This document shows positions 53,544 to 61,353 of a stretch of DNA of 64,000 nucleotides, piece by piece; within the stretch, counting starts at the first letter, position 1, and each line of letters opens with the position of its first letter. Under the pieces are notes generated by a model that did not search any database, was not told the DNA's origin, and worked only from the letters and a program-made list of their open reading frames with translations. Source of the DNA: Phycisphaera sp. (GTDB lineage: Bacteria; Planctomycetota; Phycisphaerae; Phycisphaerales; UBA1924). The position numbers and the translations under genes were made by a program. The stretch spans positions 370,468 through 434,467 of the forward strand of contig JACKGZ010000003.1 in assembly GCA_020639255.1 (NCBI GenBank). Direction: 5' to 3'.

Positions 53544-54154
53544 GGCCGCTCATCCTCATTGCCATCCAGCAGCTCGGTCTGAGAAAGCCCTGATATCTCG
53601 TCCGGGTCATCGCTTGTGTCCACGGGTGTGAAAGTAAGTCGAGCTGTCCAGGTTTCGATCTCGGGCGCATAGACCGACTCGCCCTGCATGAGGGTCCAGT
53701 TGCTATCCTGCATCAAACTCGTCCCGTCAGGCATGACGCGCAAGATCGCCAAACGATGTCCACTGCCGGACTCATCTTCCGCGGACAATTCCGTATCGAT
53801 CAAGAAATCTTCGGGCAGCTCGTACAACACGCGAAGTTTCTGCGGTGATTCCTCGAGTGCAGGGGTGTCGAACGACGCGACCTCCCCGATGCCCTCGTCG
53901 GACGTGAATAGAACACCAACGCGTATCGCACCCTTTGCGCTGCGATCCAAGACCAGATCGATCGGCTGCTGAAGTTGAAGGGCGAGCGACCTGGCTTCGA
54001 GCGCCGCCGAAGAGAGTCCCTGCTGCACCGACGCCAGCCGTTCAGCATCCGACCAACGCAGTGCGCCGCCGAAAGAGATCGCACCGATCGCCAGCGCAAT
54101 TGCCAGAACGATCAGCAATTCGATCAGCGTGATGGCGCGCCCGCCGGCCGTCAT
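53540..54154 (-). CDS. gspH: Minor pseudopilin GspH-like
   Basis: 204 residues. The signal MTAGGRAITLIELLIVLAIA has Glu at mature position 5; the residue before the cleavage site is Ala and the first mature residue is Ile, not Phe. Residues after the helix (RLASVQQGLSSAALEARSLA then QPIDLVLDRSAKGAIRVG) follow the GspH pattern. Lies 14 bases after gspG. Confidence 0.78.
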   Translation of the reverse strand: MTAGGRAITLIELLIVLAIALAIGAISFGGALRWSDAERLASVQQGLSSAALEARSLALQLQQPIDLVLDRSAKGAIRVGVLFTSDEGIGEVASFDTPALEESPQKLRVLYELPEDFLIDTELSAEDESGSGHRLAILRVMPDGTSLMQDSNWTLMQGESVYAPEIETWTARLTFTPVDTSDDPDEISGLSQTELLDGNEDERP

Positions 54155-54168
54155 GTCAAACGCTCCGA

Positions 54169-54669
54169 TCAGCCGCCGGACGACGGCGATTCAAAGTCGA
54201 ACGTGCCTTCGCCGTCTTCGGACTCAGACCAGGAAGTGATGTCGTCCTCGGTACCCTCTTCCTTGTCGGGGCCGTACGACCAGAGGTCGTACTTGGACTC
54301 ATCGCCGTATTCACTGATTTGTCGGTATCCCCACTCGCTGCCCCACTGGTCAGCAGTGATCGGGTCCGTCATGAAACTCGTCCACTTGTCCTCGTCCTCG
54401 GGGTTCTCGAGGTTCGACGAAGACCACAGGACACTGAGTCCCTCGTCGTCGGTTGGGTAGCGGTTGTACGTGAGACGGAAGCTCTCAAGAGCGTCCTCGA
54501 TGTTCTTCATCTGGATCTTCGTAATGTTCTGCTGAGCCTCCCCATAACGGCTGAATACCGCAAGCCCGATGAGCGAAGCCAGAGCCAAGATGATCGCGAT
54601 CACGATCATGATCTCGATGAGGGTGAAGCCACGGCGGACTGCACGATGACGGCGATACCCGGTACGCAT
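54169..54669 (-). CDS. gspG: Major pseudopilin GspG
   Basis: 166 residues from ATG 54669, with AGGGGG eight bases upstream. The leader RTGYRRHRAVRRG is followed by FTLIEIMIVIAIILALASLI. The rest is GspG: NRYPTDDEGLSVLW, then WGSEWGYRQISEYGDESKYD and LWSYGPDKEEGTEDDITSW, including the acidic calcium-binding part. It has a short acidic, Ser/Gly-rich tail. It builds the pseudopilus that pushes substrates through the secretin. Confidence 0.93.
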   Translation of the reverse strand: MRTGYRRHRAVRRGFTLIEIMIVIAIILALASLIGLAVFSRYGEAQQNITKIQMKNIEDALESFRLTYNRYPTDDEGLSVLWSSSNLENPEDEDKWTSFMTDPITADQWGSEWGYRQISEYGDESKYDLWSYGPDKEEGTEDDITSWSESEDGEGTFDFESPSSGG

Positions 54670-54695
54670 GGATCGATCCCCCTGGGATAGGACTG

Positions 54696-54709
54696 CCGGC
54701 GATCGCCGG
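54696..54709. promoter_or_regulatory. 14-base palindrome upstream of gspG
   Basis: CCGGCGATCGCCGG is a perfect palindrome in the 109-base gap between gspF and gspG, the longest gap in the operon. It could form a hairpin that adjusts expression of the abundant pseudopilin relative to gspF, or be an operator. Confidence 0.35.
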
Positions 54710-54778
54710 TTTGTAAAGACTAGCATACTTCTGGCTCCCCCATCAACAGGGAAAACCCGCAAGTTCGCGGCCCGACGT

Positions 54779-55972
54779 TCAGAGCCCCGAACTCAGTTCT
54801 GCCATCGGCAAGAGAAGTGCCGCAGCAACAACCACGACCGCCACCGCGATCAGCACCAAGAGCAGAGGTTCCAGAAGCCGAACAGAAGTCGTGAGCAACC
54901 GGTCCACACGCTTGTCAATCGTCTCAGCAATGGTGACAAGGACTTCACCAAGGTTGTTGGCAGTTTCGGCCACCGCGATCATCTCGACCACGTCTTGATC
55001 AAAAAGCCCACTCTCCGACATGGGGTCGGTGATGCTCCCGCCCCCTCGGACAGACTCGATCGCAACGTCGATGGCCCTCGCCATCACCGGGTGCCCCGCA
55101 GCCTGCCTGGCAATCTGCATGGCCCCGATCATCGGAACACCGTTGTCGAGAAGGGTGCCCAAGAGTCGGCAGAACCTCGCCGCCGACAGCGTCTTCACAA
55201 GGCGCCCGACAACTGGGAGCTTGAGCTGTGTCTCGGCGGCCCACTGACGGACTTTCTCCTGACGGCGAAGCATCGCAATACCAACCCCCACAACAACCAC
55301 ACCGACGACCGTCGCCCCGATGTACCGACCCATCAGATCGCTCACGAAGAAGACGAAACCGGTCAATGGCGGCAGGTCACCCTCAAGCCTCGCAAACAGC
55401 GGTCGAAACCTCGGCACAAAGGCCGTGAACACGACAATCAGGATCAGCACGCCAAATCCCGCGAGCACGGACGGATAGATCAGACTCCCCATCACCTTTG
55501 CACGGAGCTCGGCCTGCGCGGCAAGCATGGACGACAACCGAGAAAGCACGGATTCGAGAATACCCGCCTTCTCTCCCGCACGAATGAGCGCGACGTGTGC
55601 TGAGGCGAACGTGTCTGGCCTATTGCCCATCGCCGTCGACAGCTCAACGCCGTCGGCCACCTCGTCGGCGAGCTGATCGAACACACCAGCGATTTTGGGC
55701 GATGATTTCTGCTTGCCGACGATCCGAAGCGCCCGGAGCAAAGGCACCCCAGCTCGCTGGAGATCCGAAAGCTGCTGATACGTCATCGCCAGCTTGCGCA
55801 CCGGAAGACGAACACCCGTGCGCCGCTGCACCGCGGCCTGCTCGTCGACCTGGATCGGCGTCAGGCCTTTGCGTTCGAGTTCGAGCGCCGCGGTCCGTGC
55901 GGATGCGCTCTCCAATGAACCGCGCACACGCTTGCCGGCCGTGTCGAAAGCTGTGTAGCGATACGCACCCAC
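54779..55972 (-). CDS. gspF: Type II secretion inner-membrane protein GspF
   Basis: 397 residues; GTG start at 55972, ten bases after the gpx stop. It has two homologous T2SSF halves: LQRAGVPLLRALRIVGKQ...GVELSTAM and RLLGTLLDNGVPMIGAMQIA...GGSITDPM, each followed by a long membrane helix (LAGFGVLILIVVFTAFVPRF; PLLLVLIAVAVVVVAAALL). GspF is the polytopic platform protein that contacts GspE. Confidence 0.94.
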   Translation of the reverse strand: MGAYRYTAFDTAGKRVRGSLESASARTAALELERKGLTPIQVDEQAAVQRRTGVRLPVRKLAMTYQQLSDLQRAGVPLLRALRIVGKQKSSPKIAGVFDQLADEVADGVELSTAMGNRPDTFASAHVALIRAGEKAGILESVLSRLSSMLAAQAELRAKVMGSLIYPSVLAGFGVLILIVVFTAFVPRFRPLFARLEGDLPPLTGFVFFVSDLMGRYIGATVVGVVVVGVGIAMLRRQEKVRQWAAETQLKLPVVGRLVKTLSAARFCRLLGTLLDNGVPMIGAMQIARQAAGHPVMARAIDVAIESVRGGGSITDPMSESGLFDQDVVEMIAVAETANNLGEVLVTIAETIDKRVDRLLTTSVRLLEPLLLVLIAVAVVVVAAALLLPMAELSSGL

Positions 55973-55982
55973 GGTAGCCCGA

Positions 55983-56675
55983 TCAGCCGGCGTCCTGCGC
56001 GAGCAACTCGTCGATCGCCGCGATCACCTTCGGATCGTCCGGCGGCGTCCGTGTATCGAACCGGTACACCACCTCGCCCTTGCGGTTCAGGAGGAACTTT
56101 GTGAAGTTCCACTCCGGATCCCCGCCGATCGGCTCGGGCTGCGCGACCAAGTCTTTATAGAGAGGATGAGTATCCTCCCCGATCACGTCGATCTTGGAGA
56201 ACATCGGGAAGTCCACGCCGTAGGTCGACTGGCAGAACTCGGCGATCTCTTCGTTCGAGCCCGGCTCCTGCTCCTTGAAGTTGTTAGCCGGGAAACCGAG
56301 CACCACAAAGCCGTCACCCTTGCGCTCCGAGTACAGCTTCTCGAGCGGCTCGTACTGGTTCGTGAACCCGCACTTGCTCGCGACGTTCACGATCATCACC
56401 ACCTGCCCCTTGTACTTGGACAGGTCTTCTTCCTCACCCGTGATTCGGCTCGCGGTGTGATCGAGCACGTACGCGTCGCTCAAGGCTGCCTCCTCGGTTT
56501 GGGACTCGGTGCGCTCTTGGTTTGCCCCGGCATCGTGATCGTGGGTCGAATGGTCGTGATCTGAGTGATCATGACCCGCGTGATTCTCCGAACCAGTATC
56601 TTGGCCCGACTCACCCGAGCACCCGGCGAGCATGCCCGCGGCTACCACGATTCCAACCCATTTCATCGCGTTCAT
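55983..56675 (-). CDS. Lipoprotein glutathione peroxidase family protein
   Basis: 230 residues from ATG 56675 with GGAGG eight bases upstream. The signal peptide ends in LAGC, followed by a His-rich linker (HAGHDHSDHDHSTHDHDAG) and the peroxidase domain: MIVNVASKCGFTNQYEPL with the catalytic Cys, GFPANNFKEQEPGSNEEI with the Gln, and WNFTKFLLNRKGEVV with the Trp/Asn. It reduces peroxides, in this family usually with thioredoxin. It is probably periplasmic, and the linker might bind zinc or copper. Only ten bases separate it from gspF, so it may be the first gene of the secretion operon. Confidence 0.9.
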   Translation of the reverse strand: MNAMKWVGIVVAAGMLAGCSGESGQDTGSENHAGHDHSDHDHSTHDHDAGANQERTESQTEEAALSDAYVLDHTASRITGEEEDLSKYKGQVVMIVNVASKCGFTNQYEPLEKLYSERKGDGFVVLGFPANNFKEQEPGSNEEIAEFCQSTYGVDFPMFSKIDVIGEDTHPLYKDLVAQPEPIGGDPEWNFTKFLLNRKGEVVYRFDTRTPPDDPKVIAAIDELLAQDAG

Positions 56676-56721
56676 CGACCTGACCTCCGGAAGCTCACCA
56701 CTCAGAGATACGATACCAGCA

Positions 56722-57522
56722 ATGGTAGTGCTTCGGCGCACAGTTCGTGCCAATCTCGGAGGGGGACACCCCGACGAACTCCCCACGGGCCCGAACGGCC
56801 ACGCGGGCCAGCCCGCGATGCGGGGGCTCGGCACCTATTACGAGTTCGAGGTCTGCTGCGCGGGCGAGCCCGATCCCGCGACCGGCTACCTCGTCAACAT
56901 CAAGCACATCGACCAGGCCGTTCGTACAAACGTCCTCCCTCGCGTACACCATCAACTCACCTCGGATACCTCGCGCGAGCCCTCTGAGTTGCTCCCCGAA
57001 CTCGCAATATCGCTCGCCGACGCGCTCGAAGTCCGACTGACCGCGCTGCGCTGGAATCTCTCCCCGACCTTCAGCCTGGAGTACCGGATGAACGACACCA
57101 AGACCGTTCTCATGCGCCAGAGGTTTGAGTTCGCCGCGGCGCACAGACTCAACGTCCCCGCCATGTCCCCGGATGAGAACCGCGAGGTCTTCGGCAAGTG
57201 CAACAACCCCTCGGGCCACGGCCACAACTACGAGCTCGAAGTCTGCGTGGAGAAACCACTCTCCGAACACGCCATGCACGCCGCCGAACTCGAAGCCATC
57301 GTCGACGAGACCATCATCCAGCGGTTCGATCACAAGCACCTCAACCTCGACACCACCGAGTTCGCCACCGCGACCGGCCTGAACCCCTCTGTCGAGAACA
57401 TCGCCCGGGTCTGCTACGACCTGCTCGCCCCGGCGATCGCCACAGGGTCCGGAAACCCAGCCCTGGCCAGCGTCACGGTCTGGGAAACCCCCAAGACCTC
57501 ATGCACCTACCCCGCCCCGTGA
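56722..57522 (+). CDS. Two-domain 6-pyruvoyl-tetrahydropterin synthase / QueD-like protein
   Basis: 266 residues, twice the size of QueD (about 120). The C-terminal half (about 128-266) is complete: RFEFAAAHRLNVP with the first zinc His, FGKCNNPSGHGHNYELEVCV with the catalytic Cys and two His, and DHKHLNLD for substrate binding. The N-terminal half has the same fold pattern (FEVCCAGEPDPATGYLVNIK, then the helix) but lacks the His pair and Cys, so it is likely structural. The family makes 6-carboxytetrahydropterin for queuosine, or tetrahydropterin. ATG 56722 has no strong binding site. Lies 46 bases from divergent gpx. Confidence 0.82.
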   Translation: MVVLRRTVRANLGGGHPDELPTGPNGHAGQPAMRGLGTYYEFEVCCAGEPDPATGYLVNIKHIDQAVRTNVLPRVHHQLTSDTSREPSELLPELAISLADALEVRLTALRWNLSPTFSLEYRMNDTKTVLMRQRFEFAAAHRLNVPAMSPDENREVFGKCNNPSGHGHNYELEVCVEKPLSEHAMHAAELEAIVDETIIQRFDHKHLNLDTTEFATATGLNPSVENIARVCYDLLAPAIATGSGNPALASVTVWETPKTSCTYPAP

Positions 57523-57574
57523 TCTCTTTGCGAGTGCCCGCCAACTTGGGCCCCGTGTTCGGTACAATCACCGC

Positions 57575-59254
57575 ATGGGGATCGGAACCGTTCTGCTCGA
57601 CCGCGAGCTGATCACGCGTCAGCAACTCGACGACGCCATCCAGGAGCAGGCCCGCTCGGGCGAGCGCCTCGACCGCGTGCTCATGCGCATGGGCGTGGTC
57701 GATCGCTCGCAGATCCTCAGGGCCGTGGGTGAGCAACTCCGCCTCGACGTGGTCGACCTATCCGACGTCGTCGTCCGGCAGGACGTCCTCGAATCACTCC
57801 CCGCCAAGCTCGTCTTCCGCCACCACTGCGTGCCCATCGCGCGACACGAGGACACGCTGACAGTCGCCACAAGCGACCCGTTCCAGCTCGTCATCCACGA
57901 CGAGCTCTCGATGCACTCGGGGTGCGCGATCGAGCTCGTCCTCGCCGACGACGAGGATCTTCGCTCGTTCATCCGCGCTCACTACGGCGTCGCGGGCGAC
58001 ACGCTCGACGCCATGTCGGGCGACCTCGAAGACATCATCTCCGATTCCGCCGGCGACGACGAACTCGAGCAGGCCCAGGAAGCCAGCGTCATCCGCCTCG
58101 TCAACGACATCCTGGGCGAAGCGCTCGCCGTCCGCGCGACGGACGTCCACATCGAGCCCTACGAGGGCGAGCTCGTCGTCCGCTACCGCGTCGACGGCGT
58201 CCTCCACCGCGCCAACCTCCCCACCACTGTCCATCGTTTCGCACCCGCGATCGTGAGCAGGCTCAAAATCATGGCGAGCCTCAACATCGCCGAGAAGCGA
58301 AAGCCCCAGGACGGACGCATCACATTCAAGCACCGCGTCGACGGCAAGGGCATAGAAGAGTTCGACCTCCGCGTCAGCGTCATCCCCATGGTCTTCGGCG
58401 AGGGCCTCGTGCTGCGTGTGCTCAGCAAGTCCGCGGTCCAGATGACGCTCGACCAGCTCGGTATGCCCGAGCCCGTCGAAACACCATGGCGTCAGCTCAT
58501 CGATCGCCCCCACGGCATCCTGCTCGTCACCGGTCCCACCGGCTCGGGTAAGTCCACCACCCTCTACGCCTCGCTCAACCAGATCGTCAGCGAATCGATC
58601 AAGGCCATCACCGTCGAGGATCCCGTCGAGTACCAGGTCGCAGGTGTCAACCAGATCCAAGTGAATCACAAGGTCGGACTGACATTTGCTGCGGGCTTGC
58701 GTGCGATCCTGCGTCACGACCCCGACGTCGTCATGATCGGCGAAATCCGAGACCTCGAGACCGCCGAGACCGCGGTCCAGGCATCCCTCACGGGTCACCT
58801 CGTCTTCTCGACCCTGCACACCAACGACGCGCCCGGCTCGATCACGCGTCTGCTCGACATGGGCGTCGAGCCCTTCCTTGTCTCGTCCTCCGTCGAGGGC
58901 GTGCTCGCCCAGCGCCTCGTCCGCCGGCTCTGCCCGGAGTGCAAGACACCTGTTGAGCACAAGGCGATCGAGCTGCCCAAAGACTTCAAACCGTCAAGAA
59001 CCGACACACTCTTCCAGCCCGGCTCGTGCAAGGCGTGCCTGCATCGCGGGTACATTGGACGAATCGGTGTGTACGAGATCCTGCGCATGAGCGACCACAC
59101 CCGCGAGCTCGTCATGGCCCGCAAGAGCGCGCCGCAGATCGCCGCCGAAGCTGCGAAAGAAAGCAATCTCTACACGCTCCGCCACGACGCCTTCGAGAAA
59201 GTCCGCCAGGGCGTCACGACGATCGAAGAGGCCTCACGGGCCATCGCCACCTGA
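57575..59254 (+). CDS. gspE: Type II secretion ATPase GspE
   Basis: 559 residues. The N-terminal domain (LLDRELITRQQLDDAIQEQ) is the T2SSE_N fold. The ATPase part has Walker A (LVTGPTGSGKSTTLYASL), the Asp box (ITVEDPVEYQ), Walker B (DPDVVMIGEIRDLETAE), the His box (TGHLVFSTLHTNDA) and the zinc-binding tetracysteine (CPECK ... CKACLHRGYIGR). All are intact. It powers pseudopilus assembly. It is unlinked to the gsp operon, which runs on the other strand 1.6 kb away, and follows the QueD-like gene by 52 bases. Confidence 0.94.
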   Translation: MGIGTVLLDRELITRQQLDDAIQEQARSGERLDRVLMRMGVVDRSQILRAVGEQLRLDVVDLSDVVVRQDVLESLPAKLVFRHHCVPIARHEDTLTVATSDPFQLVIHDELSMHSGCAIELVLADDEDLRSFIRAHYGVAGDTLDAMSGDLEDIISDSAGDDELEQAQEASVIRLVNDILGEALAVRATDVHIEPYEGELVVRYRVDGVLHRANLPTTVHRFAPAIVSRLKIMASLNIAEKRKPQDGRITFKHRVDGKGIEEFDLRVSVIPMVFGEGLVLRVLSKSAVQMTLDQLGMPEPVETPWRQLIDRPHGILLVTGPTGSGKSTTLYASLNQIVSESIKAITVEDPVEYQVAGVNQIQVNHKVGLTFAAGLRAILRHDPDVVMIGEIRDLETAETAVQASLTGHLVFSTLHTNDAPGSITRLLDMGVEPFLVSSSVEGVLAQRLVRRLCPECKTPVEHKAIELPKDFKPSRTDTLFQPGSCKACLHRGYIGRIGVYEILRMSDHTRELVMARKSAPQIAAEAAKESNLYTLRHDAFEKVRQGVTTIEEASRAIAT

Positions 59255-60145
59255 GATCGCCTCGAGATCGAGAGCGTCAAGTACACCGTCAAGGTCCGCC
59301 CTTGTCGGCGCGATCACCACGACCGCTCCGCTTTCGGCTTGCGCAACCGCAAACTCCGGGGCCAAGGCTCTGTCCCGGATCATCACCGGCGGAATCCCAT
59401 TCGGCACGATCCGAAGCGAAGCACGCCCGAGCGACTCGACCTTGATCGCCGGGTCGAACCGGAACACAAACGCCGAGTGCAGGTCTTGCGTGATCACGAC
59501 CTCGGTGCCCACGCTCGCTCGCTCAAGAGAATTCAGGAGCGTGCTCCGGCTCCGAAGCCAGCCTTCGGCAAAGGCCCGGTCGCTCGGCGATCGCTCGCCT
59601 TCTTCGATTGCCAGCCCCGCCCGCAACGCCCCGACGATGAATCGTCCGACACCCAGACCTTCGACGCGCCAATGCTCGACAGCACTTTCGTCTACCAACC
59701 TGATCGCCAGCTCAGTTTCATGAACGGGAGTCGTCGCGGGATCGTCCCGGCGTCGATCCCACCGAGCAACCAGTCGGTCACCCGACTCGTCTATATGCAC
59801 CCGAATCGTCCTCGCATCAGCGAGCCCGAACGCCCCGAGAAGGGCATTCATCGGACCGGGTTCGAAAGCGTCCGGGTCGACGGAACGCCACGCATTCACG
59901 CTCACCTGAATCTCGGCACTGCGGCTTGCCGGCTCCAGCGTGGCCCCGACGATGTACTCTCCTGTGATCTCATCGATGTCGATCTCCAGGCTCTTCGACG
60001 AGTCCGATGTGATTCGACCGATGAGTTCAACCAACCTCGATCGCTGGCTCTCATTCTGTGCGAGACGAACACTCAGAATCGGGAGGAGGTCCTGCCCCTG
60101 GGCGGTGCCGGTCAGTAGGCCAACAAGAACTGCGATCCAGCGCAT
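59234..60145 (-). CDS. Secreted hypothetical protein
   Basis: 303 residues from ATG 60145. A signal peptide (MRWIAVLVGLLTGTAQGQ) is followed by a beta-rich protein with no motif I recognise (SLEIDIDEITGEYIVGATLE, AIRLVDESAVEHWRVEGLG). It overlaps the last 21 bases of gspE tail to tail and is divergent from the glycosyltransferase gene. Nothing indicates its function; the location next to gspE is the only hint of a link with secretion. Confidence 0.7.
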   Translation of the reverse strand: MRWIAVLVGLLTGTAQGQDLLPILSVRLAQNESQRSRLVELIGRITSDSSKSLEIDIDEITGEYIVGATLEPASRSAEIQVSVNAWRSVDPDAFEPGPMNALLGAFGLADARTIRVHIDESGDRLVARWDRRRDDPATTPVHETELAIRLVDESAVEHWRVEGLGVGRFIVGALRAGLAIEEGERSPSDRAFAEGWLRSRSTLLNSLERASVGTEVVITQDLHSAFVFRFDPAIKVESLGRASLRIVPNGIPPVMIRDRALAPEFAVAQAESGAVVVIAPTRADLDGVLDALDLEAISGGDGP

Positions 60146-60162
60146 GCCCCATCCTACACGCC

Positions 60163-61248
60163 ATGACCCGGGGCGATAAGGTTGTGCCTGTGGACAAACC
60201 CGAGCGCATCCTGATCATCCGCCCAAGCGCCCTCGGCGACGTCTGCCGCTCCGTCCCGATCGCAGCCGCGATCAAGAAGCACCGCCCGAACAGCGAGATC
60301 CACTGGCTCGTGAACGCGCCGTATGCCCAGGTCATCGAAGCGCATCCCGCCGTGAGCCGGATCATCCCGTTCGACCGGAAGGCGCTCGGCGCACAGATGA
60401 AGCGATTGAATTTCCGACCGATCCTCCGCTTCCTTCGATCACTCCGACAAGAGAAATATGAGATCGTCATCGACGCCCAAGGTCTGGCTCGATCGGGCTT
60501 CTTTGCGTTCTCGACAGGAGCCAGAACCAGGATCGGGCACGCCGATGCGCGAGAACTTGGCTGGCTCGGCCTGAACCGCCGCGTCCCGCCCGAGCCCGAT
60601 CAGCACACCGTCGACCGCATGATGGCGCTGCTCAAACCGCTCGGTATCTCCGAGCCGACCCCTGACATGCGGCTCTATTCGCGTCCGACGGATGCAGAAT
60701 GGGTGAATGCGGACGCCGAACTCAAGAAACCCTATCTCGCGATCGCGCCAACCAGCATCTGGCCCGGCAAGCGTTGGCCGATCGAACGCTTCGTCGAACT
60801 CGCTCAACGCCTGACCGGTGATGGCCACAGGCTCGTTGTCCTCGGAGCTCCCGGCGAAGAGGCCTACTGCACGCCCCTGCTCGAACTTGCGTCTTTGGGG
60901 TTGCCGATCATTGATCGCGTGGGCTCCACGACGACAGGGCAGATGCTCGCGATTATCGAACGCGCCCAAGCCGTAGTCGCGAACGACTCCGCTGCTGTGC
61001 ATATGGCTGTAGGATTCGACCGCCCGTTCGTGGGGCTCCTCGGCGCAACCCATCCGCTGATCTTCGGGCCATACCGCAGGTCCAGAGACATTATTCAGCA
61101 TGCACGCCCGGGCGAATGGCAGAGCTTCAAACACACCGAGGTAGCCAGTGAACTCATGACCCGGATTACGGTCGACGAAGTGCACAGCCGTGTGCAGTCA
61201 ATCCTCGCATCCGGGGGGGCCGGGTCATCCCAGATACCGGTGTCATAG
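60163..61248 (+). CDS. Glycosyltransferase family 9 (heptosyltransferase-like)
   Basis: 361 residues from ATG 60163; a GTG at 60190 has AAGG eight bases upstream and gives a start closer to the family's usual one. The N-terminal ILIIRPSALGDVCRSVPIA is the family 9 opening with the conserved Asp, and AIAPTSIWPGKRWPIERFVE plus AVVANDSAAVHMAVGFDRP form the ADP-heptose/nucleotide-sugar site with the conserved Asp/Ser. It would add a heptose or related sugar to the lipopolysaccharide inner core or another surface glycan. Confidence 0.9.
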   Translation: MTRGDKVVPVDKPERILIIRPSALGDVCRSVPIAAAIKKHRPNSEIHWLVNAPYAQVIEAHPAVSRIIPFDRKALGAQMKRLNFRPILRFLRSLRQEKYEIVIDAQGLARSGFFAFSTGARTRIGHADARELGWLGLNRRVPPEPDQHTVDRMMALLKPLGISEPTPDMRLYSRPTDAEWVNADAELKKPYLAIAPTSIWPGKRWPIERFVELAQRLTGDGHRLVVLGAPGEEAYCTPLLELASLGLPIIDRVGSTTTGQMLAIIERAQAVVANDSAAVHMAVGFDRPFVGLLGATHPLIFGPYRRSRDIIQHARPGEWQSFKHTEVASELMTRITVDEVHSRVQSILASGGAGSSQIPVS

Positions 61249-61353
61249 CACACCTATTTGTGTTCTGATTCTGAATCCGAAACGCCATCGAAGCGATATC
61301 TCCACCAAGTTCGTGTCTCCAGCACTCCATCACCACACGAATGGGGATTATCC

